This document shows positions 1 through 6,628 of a DNA stretch of 12,265 nt, one piece after another. Each line of letters begins with the position of its first letter. Within the stretch, counting starts at the first letter, position 1. Source of the DNA: Thermoplasmata archaeon (lineage in GTDB: Archaea > Thermoplasmatota > Penumbrarchaeia > Penumbrarchaeales > Penumbrarchaeaceae); NCBI GenBank assembly GCA_023145185.1, contig JAGLEG010000186.1:1-12265 (forward strand), read 5' to 3'. A model generated the notes under the pieces. It had not been told where the DNA came from, ran no database searches, and saw nothing but the letters and a program-made list of their open reading frames with translations. A program made the translations under genes and the position numbers.

Positions 1-2000
1 ACGATAACCTGAGGCCGACCGGCCTCTCCAGGACCTATCCCAATCTCCTGACAATAGAGGGTGTGATGGGACAGGAGCATTTCCCAACTTCATCTCATAA
101 TACAGGTCTCCCCTTCACAAGGGCACTTGCAGGAATGATGGATTACACCCCTCGATCAAAGGCCAATTCTGGAAAGACCACGACATCACATCAACTGGCC
201 CTTCCGATCATCTACTTCAGTCCCTTGACCTACATGTACTGGTATAGCAATCCTTCCCATCTTGAAGGTAGAGATGAACTGGAGATGTGGCGCGATCTGC
301 CGACCTGCTGGAATGAGAGCTCCTTCCTTTCGGGATCTCCTAGGGACCATGCATCCGTTATCAGGAGGTGTGATGATACCTGGTACTTCGCTTTCCTGAA
401 CGGAGTATATGCGAATAATATGGAGCTCCCCCTATCTTTCCTTGAGGCAGGTATCGATTACAAAATGCTCATGATAAATGACGGTGAGAACGGATCCACG
501 GCCATGAGCACATACCTGGTCGATAGTAGTTATACGATCTCCGAGAGTGTGCTCGGCAAGGGAGGCATCACGATCAGATTCGAACCACTGGAAGGTTCCA
601 ATGTTTCAGGGATCTCTTTCTATCCTCCCAGAATTTCCTTGAAAAACAAGATCATAGTCAATGAGGACACCTCATGTATAAGATCTATAATTTTTAAAAA
701 CAGAGCAACATCAATGAGCTATAATGCTCACCATCTCCCCGATATTGTCTCTTTCGACATGAAGAGTGGTTCCATATCCCTTGAACCTTCAAACGAAGAT
801 GTGGGAGAATTCAACCTAAACATATCATTCAGCGAAAATGACTCCTTGATCGGTTGGTACAATACATCACTAACGATCAGAAACGTGAACGACCCTCCTA
901 TCCTTGGAGGACTGCCTGTTTATATTGTCGTTAAAAGTGGAACTGTTTTCAATTTAATACCCACATTTTTCGATATCGATCCTACTGATGACATTCCCGC
1001 CTGGAATATTGAAACGGATTCGGATTTCATCACCATTGATGCCGAAAACGGCCATATTACTGGAAGGCCGGATCAATTCATATGGGGGGTATATGAATGC
1101 AGGGTCTCCGTGAATGATGGGCGTGGAGGTTCCAGCTCTCATGACCTAATAATATTCGTTGAAACGGATGGTGTGATGCTGTTCATATCTACAAGGATAA
1201 ATGTTCTTACCATTCTCGAGGACTATTTATTCCTGCTTGATATGGACGCATGGATGACGGATGGAAGGCCGGTGAACCTGACCTGGACCATGGAGACGGA
1301 CTGCACATTCATCAACATCGATAACTTGACCGGTGTAATAAGTGGCGTCCCTGGTGACGAAGATGTAGGAGACTATCTGGTGAATATAACCGTTGAGGAT
1401 AATATGGGACGGCAGGATCTCATTTCATTTCACCTTAAGGTAATAGGCATCAACGATCTTCCGGAGATTATCCAGACACCACAGGTTTTTACAGTGACTG
1501 TCGGAAAACATCTTGAAGTGGATCTTGATGCGACGGATGTAGATGATCCAGATGAGTCCCTGATATGGTCCCTTGAAGATAGCCCGAACTTCGTGAGTAT
1601 CGATATGGAGACAGGAATATTATCATTATTACCGGGGGAGAAAGATAACGGGATCTATCAATTGACCCTCAGTGTAATGGATCCGCAAGGTGGGAGGACG
1701 TATCTTCAAATGATCATTGTTGTAAACCACAATGGGTCATATGTAAATGTGTTCTCGACACCCGTAAACAGGACGACGGGAGACATCACGATCTGTGAAT
1801 GGAACTACACACTTCCTGCTGAAAGCAGCGGAGACGAAGATACAACTGATGATCAAAAGGAGGAGAACGGTGATCGGTCCAACAGCCTGAGGATGGATGC
1901 AGTGGACTGGATCATGATCGTCCTCCTGATCACTGTTCTGTTGTTCGTCTTTTTATCCTTTTTGAAAAGCACTCCCACCGCTGGAAAGGAAGAAGATTAA
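1..2000 (+). CDS. GH97-family glycoside hydrolase (C-terminal part) fused to cadherin-like repeats and a C-terminal membrane anchor; 5' partial
   Basis: The frame is open from the first complete codon (bases 3-5) to the TAA at 1998-2000, so the start lies off the left edge; the in-frame GTG at 63 is internal. The visible N-terminal part matches the C-terminal half of glycoside hydrolase family 97 (alpha-glucosidases and alpha-galactosidases such as SusB): RPTGLSRTYPN at about 12-44, then IEGVMGQE (54-77), LPFTRALAGMMDYTP (about 111-152) and HQLALPIIYFSPL. A glycine-poor beta domain ends near 610. From about 618 to 1730 there are roughly four cadherin-like or dystroglycan-type Ig modules, marked by NVNDPPI and GINDLPEI linkers and repeated SIDMETG / TIDAENG strands. 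An acidic linker follows, then one hydrophobic segment (1908-1964) and a short KSTPTAGKEED tail, which suggests a surface protein held by a C-terminal anchor. The substrate is inferred to be alpha-linked glycans. The family call rests on motif recall, not a search. Confidence 0.85.
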   Translation, partial: DNLRPTGLSRTYPNLLTIEGVMGQEHFPTSSHNTGLPFTRALAGMMDYTPRSKANSGKTTTSHQLALPIIYFSPLTYMYWYSNPSHLEGRDELEMWRDLPTCWNESSFLSGSPRDHASVIRRCDDTWYFAFLNGVYANNMELPLSFLEAGIDYKMLMINDGENGSTAMSTYLVDSSYTISESVLGKGGITIRFEPLEGSNVSGISFYPPRISLKNKIIVNEDTSCIRSIIFKNRATSMSYNAHHLPDIVSFDMKSGSISLEPSNEDVGEFNLNISFSENDSLIGWYNTSLTIRNVNDPPILGGLPVYIVVKSGTVFNLIPTFFDIDPTDDIPAWNIETDSDFITIDAENGHITGRPDQFIWGVYECRVSVNDGRGGSSSHDLIIFVETDGVMLFISTRINVLTILEDYLFLLDMDAWMTDGRPVNLTWTMETDCTFINIDNLTGVISGVPGDEDVGDYLVNITVEDNMGRQDLISFHLKVIGINDLPEIIQTPQVFTVTVGKHLEVDLDATDVDDPDESLIWSLEDSPNFVSIDMETGILSLLPGEKDNGIYQLTLSVMDPQGGRTYLQMIIVVNHNGSYVNVFSTPVNRTTGDITICEWNYTLPAESSGDEDTTDDQKEENGDRSNSLRMDAVDWIMIVLLITVLLFVFLSFLKSTPTAGKEED

Positions 2001-2019
2001 TGGATCCTGTAATTCTGAG

Positions 2020-2042
2020 AAAGAGATTTGAATATCTCTTTT
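2020..2042 (+). terminator. Terminator-like hairpin after the GH97 gene
   Basis: Perfect 8-bp inverted repeat: AAAGAGAT (2020-2027), 6-nt loop, ATCTCTTT (2034-2041), ending in a run of four T. It begins about 20 nt after the stop codon at 2000. The stem is AT-rich and weak; archaeal termination often needs only the T-run, so the function is inferred. Confidence 0.4.
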
Positions 2043-2211
2043 GGTGTAAATTCTATTCTTCGAGCTTGTTAAATTCAGAAATTTCGTTTAAAAGGAACAC
2101 AGGGTAGTACGAGAAAGATTAGAAATAATATCGAAGATAGTAGAGCGAAAACAAGTGCCCAAAGGAGAGTTTTTAATAAAATCCTCAATAATTTCCTTTT
2201 ATTAGATTTTC

Positions 2212-2271
2212 CTTACCGCCAAAACCGGAGATGTTCGCAGGGCCGTTCATGTTCCCATGAGAAAAAGAAGT
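2212..2271 (-). repeat. Degenerate intergenic repeat, copy A
   Basis: This stretch aligns with 3500-3556. The core (2214-2250 against 3502-3538) has 27 of 37 bases identical by my count, without gaps, and 8 of the 10 differences are transitions. Read on the minus strand, both copies stay in one frame: TSFSHGNMNGPANISGFGG here and TSGSDPMNSFVNVSRSGG in copy B, with a single 3-base gap. A second matching element (2387-2406, PTLALTG on the minus strand) lies in the same frame at higher coordinates, separated from this copy by one stop codon at 2359-2361. This looks like decayed coding sequence or a mobile-element relic; its identity is unknown. Confidence 0.45.
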
Positions 2272-2386
2272 CTCTTTCACCTCATCCCTTCTTCTTTTCC
2301 GAATGTCCACTGAGACGCAGCCCGAAGGGACCGTTTCAGTAGAATCAACTCCATCCTTTCAATGTCCTGGAGCCATATCAACTTTG

Positions 2387-2406
2387 CCTGTTAGCGCGAG
2401 AGTCGG
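2387..2406 (-). repeat. Short repeat element paired with copy A
   Basis: 20 bases that match 3468-3487 at 14 of 20 positions. On the minus strand the two read P-T-L-A-L-T-G and P-E-L-T-L-N-G. In both cases the frame is the same as that of the neighbouring larger repeat copy. Here the element lies 5' of copy A on the minus strand; at the other site it lies 3' of copy B, so the two short elements directly flank the gene at 2444-3367. Confidence 0.35.
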
Positions 2407-2443
2407 ATAAAATCATATTTTATTTTCTCCCATTTTTGTTCCA

Positions 2444-3367
2444 TTAGCCGGGGAGATACCATTCCTCTATCTCTTTCTCATCAACTAATACACCATTCAG
2501 ATAAACTTTAATTAAATCAAAGAAAAGATCTGTTCTAAATCTGCAATCCATATCTGCCATTCCAAATGGTTTTATATCGCCACCTGTCCATTCGAATTTC
2601 ACTTCTCCACCACTATGTACTATACCAATTACGATATCATCCTCATTCGCGGACTGATGACCATAATTATAGAGTGAGACACCAATGTTGATTATTGACC
2701 CTGAAGTATATTTATCAGGGACGTTATAATTTCTAATATATAGAAGGGGTTCATTGTATTTTATTAGATAAGCGGACATAGGTGCGGAAATTACTGCTAA
2801 GAGTGATATTATTACAATCAACTTCACTAATATTGAAGGTTTCAATATAACTCCTTGAATCTTCTTCTCCTTGCTACCCTTCTTTTTTTCTCGACTTGCG
2901 AATTCTCCCCATTTCCATATTTTAGAAAGATATTTTCTTACATAGGGGAGTGACGGAAATAATATTCCAGAAGAGATATATCCGAATACAACACCAGTTT
3001 TATAAAAACCAGTTAGTAGGAAAATTATTCCAATCAAAGGTATTATGACAGTTCCATAGAATAGTAATAAACTCAACCAGGGTAAGAAGAAATACGAAAT
3101 ATTGATTATTAATGTGAGTATAATACCAATCAAGATCAGAACACCCATTACGCCGATCGCCGGATATTTATCCTTTGCTCTTAGGGACATTGAAAGATAA
3201 TCCTCTTCCTTATTTTCATAGTCAGGTACTTCTGTAATATAGCTTGAATTAAATGAATCTGCATCCTCATTTGGATTGAGTTCTCTATTTTTTTCAACTG
3301 TTATTCCACAGTTTATGCAAGTATTTCTGTTTGGAGGTATCGATGCACCACATTTTGGACAGATCAT
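2444..3367 (-). CDS. Zinc-ribbon membrane protein with a C-terminal Ig-like domain
   Basis: 307 residues, function unknown. Residues 3-20 form a short zinc ribbon with two CxxC pairs (C3, C6, C17, C20), as in many small archaeal zinc-ribbon membrane proteins. An acidic linker follows (30-56). Then come hydrophobic segments at about 70-93, 95-120 and 125-141, a very basic loop (REKKKGSKEKK, 159-169) and another segment at 179-202. Residues 207-307 are beta-rich, with spacing like an Ig or CARDB-type domain, probably outside the cell, while the zinc ribbon and basic loop would be inside. The ATG at 3367 is preceded by GAGGGG (3374-3379) with a 6-nt spacer. The gene is strongly AT-rich, unlike the genes to its right, and stands alone between long intergenic regions. 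A scaffold or sensor in the membrane is a guess; no enzyme motif is visible. Confidence 0.8.
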   Translation of the reverse strand: MICPKCGASIPPNRNTCINCGITVEKNRELNPNEDADSFNSSYITEVPDYENKEEDYLSMSLRAKDKYPAIGVMGVLILIGIILTLIINISYFFLPWLSLLLFYGTVIIPLIGIIFLLTGFYKTGVVFGYISSGILFPSLPYVRKYLSKIWKWGEFASREKKKGSKEKKIQGVILKPSILVKLIVIISLLAVISAPMSAYLIKYNEPLLYIRNYNVPDKYTSGSIINIGVSLYNYGHQSANEDDIVIGIVHSGGEVKFEWTGGDIKPFGMADMDCRFRTDLFFDLIKVYLNGVLVDEKEIEEWYLPG

Positions 3368-3373
3368 TTTCTT

Positions 3374-3425
3374 CCCCTCTTCTTTCCTGGTTTCAGGCCC
3401 CGACTATAATTCATTTGAATTCAAA
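3374..3425 (-). promoter_or_regulatory. Promoter region of the zinc-ribbon membrane protein gene, with a 12-bp palindrome
   Basis: On the minus strand an AT-rich TATA-like stretch (about 3403-3412, GAATTATAG) precedes the ribosome binding site GAGGGG (3374-3379) at a fitting distance. The perfect palindrome TTTGAATTCAAA (3414-3425) abuts the TATA-like stretch on its upstream side, where a regulator could block the basal transcription factors. This assignment is positional only. Confidence 0.35.
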
Positions 3426-3467
3426 ATGGTATCCTCACAATAAACGAGAATATCAGTTATCAAATTT

Positions 3468-3487
3468 CCGTTTAGCGTGAGTTCCGG
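3468..3487 (-). repeat. Short repeat element paired with copy B
   Basis: Matches 2387-2406 at 14 of 20 bases and reads P-E-L-T-L-N-G on the minus strand, in the same frame as copy B but after its stop codon (3491-3493). It includes the small palindrome TTCCGGAA (3482-3489 and its surroundings), bounded by GTGA and TCAC, so a weak hairpin is possible. Confidence 0.35.
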
Positions 3488-3499
3488 AAATCACTTCCC

Positions 3500-3556
3500 A
3501 CTACCGCCAGATCGGGAAACATTCACAAAGCTGTTCATCGGATCAGATCCAGAAGT
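3500..3556 (-). repeat. Degenerate intergenic repeat, copy B
   Basis: Partner of copy A at 2212-2271. On the minus strand it reads TSGSDPMNSFVNVSRSGG, followed by SGK and a TGA stop at 3491-3493. The two copies share 9 of 19 aligned residues, and the one gap is a whole codon. The upstream minus-strand frame is closed soon before the repeat, so it is not part of a usable gene. Confidence 0.45.
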
Positions 3557-3653
3557 TCAACGGATTGATGAGATATCAAATTATCCCCCTGCCAATAAGT
3601 GAAGATACCATACAGGAGTTGATGGGTTGTCCAATGATGGTTCCAATCACCCG

Positions 3654-4262
3654 CTACGATAAGCCATTCACCAATGGACCGATCAATGGTATTAGCTCTT
3701 TCCTCTCCTCAAGCAATTTAATAAAATCTTTGCCTTCCATCACAGTGACAGTTTTCTTTTGTGAATTACTGATTTGAATTCTATTATTTTTCAAACTTTC
3801 AGCCATTTTCTCCACCAGATATCTTTTTTTATCAATTATTCTCCCTAACATTTCAACACAAAAGATATACTCAGCGATTTTTTCCATATCATCATTTATA
3901 CTTCTGAGGATCTCATACAGGGTATAGACAAATCCTTCAGCAACGTTCAAAAGCTCCTCGTCCGTATCGATCTCCAGTGTGATGTACAATCGGCCGATAT
4001 CCATCTCATTATTGATGAGATGATAGTTGATCTGAACATGAACACCCTCATGGCCGGAGGTGGTATGTCTTTCAATGGAGAACCTCCGCTGTGGAAATGC
4101 CCCATGAAGCTTTGGTTCCTTGCATTCAAGACATATCTCAAAAGCTATCTGGCTGCTGTCTGAGAATATCTCTATGTCAACAATGTATTTTTCATCGCTA
4201 AAATGCATATTACGAAAGTATGGCCTCAAAAGATCGGAAGACAGGATCGGAGGATCACTCAT
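3654..4262 (-). CDS. Hypothetical protein, partner gene of the ribbon-helix-helix protein
   Basis: 202 residues from the chosen ATG at 4262; not a family I recognise. The start is set by GGAGGAG (4267-4273) four bases upstream and by an ATGAGTGA overlap with the stop of the upstream gene, which suggests translational coupling; a longer version from 4310 would ignore this site. No signal peptide or membrane segment is visible, so the protein is probably cytoplasmic. Residues about 24-100 look beta-rich (for example EGVHVQINYHL and GRLYITLEIDTDEE), and residues about 103-160 look helical and charged. A basic, lysine-rich stretch at 159-171 and a short helix with a hydrophobic tail end the protein. 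Like its neighbour it is AT-rich. The pair resembles a regulator plus partner, possibly a toxin-antitoxin-like unit, but no toxin fold can be named. Confidence 0.75.
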   Translation of the reverse strand: MSDPPILSSDLLRPYFRNMHFSDEKYIVDIEIFSDSSQIAFEICLECKEPKLHGAFPQRRFSIERHTTSGHEGVHVQINYHLINNEMDIGRLYITLEIDTDEELLNVAEGFVYTLYEILRSINDDMEKIAEYIFCVEMLGRIIDKKRYLVEKMAESLKNNRIQISNSQKKTVTVMEGKDFIKLLEERKELIPLIGPLVNGLS

Positions 4263-4273
4263 TGAACTCCTCC
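4255..4273 (-). promoter_or_regulatory. Ribosome binding site and start-stop overlap that couple the two genes
   Basis: On the minus strand, GGAGGAG (4273-4267) lies inside the last codons of the upstream gene. It is followed by TTCA and the downstream ATG (4262-4260), and the upstream TGA is at 4257-4255, giving an 8-nt overlap, ATGAGTGA. This is the strongest ribosome binding site seen in the window and decides the downstream start. Confidence 0.8.
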
Positions 4274-4851
4274 ATTGTCCCGGTAATAAACCGGTTAATA
4301 TCATGATCAAAGGAGTGATCGTTGAGATTTACCCGGTTCCATACCTTTCTCCAGTAATGGGTATCAAGCAGGTTCTTATTTCCTGGAATCGAATATGATG
4401 GATCAAAATGTATATTGATTATCTTCTCGATCATTCTGAAATATATCATGATCCTATCTTCTTTGTCTGACAGTAGCTCCTCCATATTCATGTCGTTCGA
4501 ATAGACATCTTCTATGACGGCCTCCAGACAGTAATCATTATCAATTATATCTCCGGGTTTATTATATGAAAATTTGACGATAATACCCTCCCCATATCTG
4601 ATAGAGTTTACACCCCGGTTTATTGGATCTACGCTGATCTTATTCCCAATAGCCAGTGAATTTTCATTCATGATCAACTCATATTCTGCAATTATACTCT
4701 CATTCATCTCATTTGATCCGATCAATCTATTGATAACATCATCGAACGATTCGCCCTTTTTTGCGATATCAAGTAACCTGTTCTTTGTGCCCAACTTCAA
4801 AGTTACTGTTGTTTTGATCTTGTTGATATCCCTGTTTCCCCGATACTCCAT
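4255..4851 (-). CDS. Ribbon-helix-helix (VapB/CopG-like) DNA-binding protein with an uncharacterised C-terminal domain
   Basis: 198 residues. Residues about 11-45 (KTTVTLKLGTKNRLLDIAKK, then GESFDDVINRLI) match the pattern of archaeal VapB/CopG-like ribbon-helix-helix proteins: a beta strand that enters the DNA groove, then two helices ending in the DDVINRLI signature. Such domains act as dimers that bind palindromic operators, often near their own promoter. The family is usually only 60-90 residues long; here about 150 more follow. These form a beta-rich stretch (about 65-115), a helix (about 132-148) and a Trp-containing segment (HYWRKVWNRV, 165-174), which I cannot assign. The ATG at 4851 follows AAGGAG (4860-4865) with an 8-nt spacer. 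It is the first gene of a two-gene unit with 4262-3654. Autoregulation through the palindrome at 4918-4947 is a reasonable inference. Confidence 0.8.
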   Translation of the reverse strand: MEYRGNRDINKIKTTVTLKLGTKNRLLDIAKKGESFDDVINRLIGSNEMNESIIAEYELIMNENSLAIGNKISVDPINRGVNSIRYGEGIIVKFSYNKPGDIIDNDYCLEAVIEDVYSNDMNMEELLSDKEDRIMIYFRMIEKIINIHFDPSYSIPGNKNLLDTHYWRKVWNRVNLNDHSFDHDINRFITGTMEEFNE

Positions 4852-4859
4852 AGATAATT

Positions 4860-4899
4860 CTCCTTAGGACATTATTGCCTTTTATATATTTATATTTAT
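4860..4899 (-). promoter_or_regulatory. Promoter and ribosome binding site of the ribbon-helix-helix gene
   Basis: Reading the minus strand, AT-rich TATA-like sequence (GATAAATATAAATATATAAA, about 4880-4899) lies 30-50 bp ahead of the ATG, and AAGGAG (4860-4865) is the ribosome binding site. Several registers of the TATA box are possible. The upstream part (about 4890-4897) would leave room for a short leader that includes the ribosome binding site. A second TATA-like match, ACTATATAAT, lies at about 4910-4919. Confidence 0.5.
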
Positions 4900-4917
4900 C
4901 CATAACACTATTATATA

Positions 4918-4947
4918 GTAATGCATTGCATTATTATAATGCATTAC
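4918..4947. promoter_or_regulatory. 30-bp inverted repeat, candidate operator of the two-gene unit
   Basis: GTAATGCATT (4918-4927) and AATGCATTAC (4938-4947) are perfect 10-bp inverted arms around a 10-nt spacer. Inside it a second, nested symmetry GCATTA/TAATGC (4928-4942) is present, so ATGCAT-type half-sites recur. It directly abuts the upstream TATA-like match, as expected of an operator used by a dimeric ribbon-helix-helix repressor. There is no T-run, and the neighbouring gene on the right ends about 70 bp away, so a terminator role is less likely. Confidence 0.55.
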
Positions 4948-5014
4948 ATGATCCACACATATTTACATGCTCACAGTTCCCTTTTACACGATATAAAGAT
5001 CAAGAGACACCAAT

Positions 5015-6628
5015 TCAGATCAGTTCCATCTTCTGGAGGAGCGCAACGTAGCCGCCCGTCTCCACAGTCCTTGTGAGGAGCTGTCCCGTCCCCCCGTCGA
5101 CGACCGAGATGTAATTGATCTTCTGATCCTCATCATCCTGTGAAAAAGATACGAACAGGTCCCTCGATCCCGAGCTCCCCATACCAAGCGTATGGCGGGC
5201 CATGGCAGAGAACGGTGTTGACGAATCCCCCCTTGAGATGATCTTCAGGCCGTATGTATCAACATACCCGTCCCCATCGAAGAACACCTCCGATAGAAGG
5301 CCATCACCCCTCAGGACCGCCTCGTGAGCGGAGAGGGTCAACGATCTCCTCCCAGCCGGAGAGGAACCCGAACAGCTGATCTTACCCTCCTGCAGGATCA
5401 CCAGGTTCTTCTTCTCCCCCACAACCCCCCTTTCAGGTATCCCCACCGAGAAGAAATATCCAGGGTATGCGTCGTCCGCTCCAGCGGAGAGGGTGATATT
5501 CCATACCAGCATCGTAACCCCGGTCTCGTTCCTGAAGTACTCACAGAGGTACATGGTCGATCCAGGATAGGCATCCATGAAGGCTTGAAGGTTGGCGCTC
5601 CTGTCCAGTGTATGTTCAAACGCCTCCTCCGGGGTGAACGCAAATGAGCTTTCCGCAGAGCCCTCCGTTACAACAGTTCCCGTGGTCCTGATATCCAGGC
5701 CCGATCCCGAGGCCACGGTCGGCCGGGACGGCAGAAGGTTCACGGGCTCTCTATCGCCGGTCAACCTGCCGACCTCGTTCTTGGAGAGTGCCATCCGGAT
5801 CTGGATCGGACCCTCCTCGGTATCGTAACTACCATCAAGATCAAGTTCCAGGGACGTGGGCCATGGGACGCCATCCGTGAATTGAAGCGTGTACGTTATC
5901 CTGATGTCCCTTCCCGTCAGCACGGAAGCCTCGATGTTCACCCAGCTCTCCATTTGGGTCTTCACGAACTCCGTCACGGACCATTCGACCCTTGCACCCT
6001 CAATGGATAGGTCCGCCTCTTCGACCATCATGGAAAGCGCAAATGAGCCGGAGTCGCCATCGGAAAAGACCCGGTCGGAATCCAGCAGCCCTGTCCAGAT
6101 GATATCCTCCCAGGGCTCGGAATATATGAAACTGGTCACCTCAATATCCGAATCCATGGAAGGTCCAAGCTTGGATGGGTCGAATGAAAGCGATGTGCCA
6201 CGGAGCTGTCTGATGAAAACGCCGTCCGGCCCCCTCTCGATCGACCCCTTCTGATCGATGCCCCCTTCGTATGTCAGCTCCTGTCCGTTGGAGGGGACAT
6301 ACGACATGATATGTATTCCTGTCAGGTCCCTCTCAACGGAGGAAGCGGTCCATCTCCGCACCTGCTCTCCGTCAAGCAGGTAGAGTCCGGAATCCGCCCC
6401 GTCCTCGGTGGTCCTGATGAGGTTCAGCCCAAGGGAGTGATCGTATGTGCAGGTGTCCCCATCCCCGGGAAAGGGCACCTCGATCGAACTCGAAACCGGC
6501 AGACCACCTGGACCCGGACCCGCGACCCTATCCATATCAACAGGAAAGCCTCCCTCCCAGAAGGCCACGCCCGCATTGATCACTATGGCCAAGAAGATGA
6601 TTGCGTAGATCGCTTTCCTTAGTGCCAA
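5015..6628 (-). CDS. Secreted protein, shorter member of a tandem paralogous pair
   Basis: 537 residues, function unknown. The start is the TTG at 6628, with GAGGG seven bases upstream. This gives a good signal peptide or anchor (MALRKAIYAIIFLAIVINAG), whereas the nearby ATG is in a frame that stops at once. No C-terminal anchor is seen. It is homologous over much of its length to the upstream gene product (6651-8456). Both have G-D-x-x-TYD near residue 60. VLTGRDIRITYTLQFTDG and the DTEEGPIQI strand here (237-277) match the DTEEGP-like DEEGAF strand there (296-301). EEAFEHTLDRSANLQAFMDA (334-353) with FRNET and VWNITL also has a clear counterpart. The C-terminus carries INYISVVDGGTGQLL (504-518), like the strand that closes PepSY-type domains. 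The gene is GC-rich and is the second gene of a probable operon, 22 nt after its paralogue. No enzymatic motif is visible. Confidence 0.8.
   Translation of the reverse strand: MALRKAIYAIIFLAIVINAGVAFWEGGFPVDMDRVAGPGPGGLPVSSSIEVPFPGDGDTCTYDHSLGLNLIRTTEDGADSGLYLLDGEQVRRWTASSVERDLTGIHIMSYVPSNGQELTYEGGIDQKGSIERGPDGVFIRQLRGTSLSFDPSKLGPSMDSDIEVTSFIYSEPWEDIIWTGLLDSDRVFSDGDSGSFALSMMVEEADLSIEGARVEWSVTEFVKTQMESWVNIEASVLTGRDIRITYTLQFTDGVPWPTSLELDLDGSYDTEEGPIQIRMALSKNEVGRLTGDREPVNLLPSRPTVASGSGLDIRTTGTVVTEGSAESSFAFTPEEAFEHTLDRSANLQAFMDAYPGSTMYLCEYFRNETGVTMLVWNITLSAGADDAYPGYFFSVGIPERGVVGEKKNLVILQEGKISCSGSSPAGRRSLTLSAHEAVLRGDGLLSEVFFDGDGYVDTYGLKIISRGDSSTPFSAMARHTLGMGSSGSRDLFVSFSQDDEDQKINYISVVDGGTGQLLTRTVETGGYVALLQKMELI

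Larger units (their letters stand above)
2043..2443. other. AT-rich intergenic region with a degenerate repeat copy
   Basis: About 400 bases without a convincing gene. The minus strand has a 57-codon open frame (2358 down to 2185) with no clear start or ribosome binding site. Its only similarity that I can see is to another intergenic stretch at 3491-3556, so I read it as a relic rather than an active gene. It contains repeat element A (2212-2271) and a second short element (2387-2406), annotated separately. A short AT-only inverted repeat, ATAAAAT/ATTTTAT (2407-2423), lies just beyond the stop of the minus-strand gene at 2444 and could help end its transcript; evidence for this is weak. Confidence 0.5.
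3426..3653. other. AT-rich intergenic region with repeat copy B
   Basis: No supported gene. The short + strand open frame across 3565-3777 overlaps the end of the minus-strand gene and looks like its shadow. The stretch contains repeat copy B and its short companion element. On the minus strand the frame that follows the stop at 3654 stays open for 26 more codons, which could be a remnant of a longer C-terminus. Confidence 0.4.

Noticed and set aside
2185..2358. A 57-codon minus-strand open frame that could be a small basic protein.
   Set aside because: No fitting start and ribosome binding site were found, and its only visible similarity is to another intergenic stretch with stops. It is treated as repeat relic.
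3575..3653. The frame after the stop of the partner gene stays open for 26 codons, as if a stop codon had cut the protein short.
   Set aside because: Chance open frames of this length are common, and there is no homologue to show a longer C-terminus.
4032..4058. HEGVH in the partner protein (residues 71-75) looks like an HEXXH zinc protease motif.
   Set aside because: The residues around it (VHVQINYHL) alternate as in a beta strand, not the helix that carries HEXXH in zincins, and no third ligand is evident.
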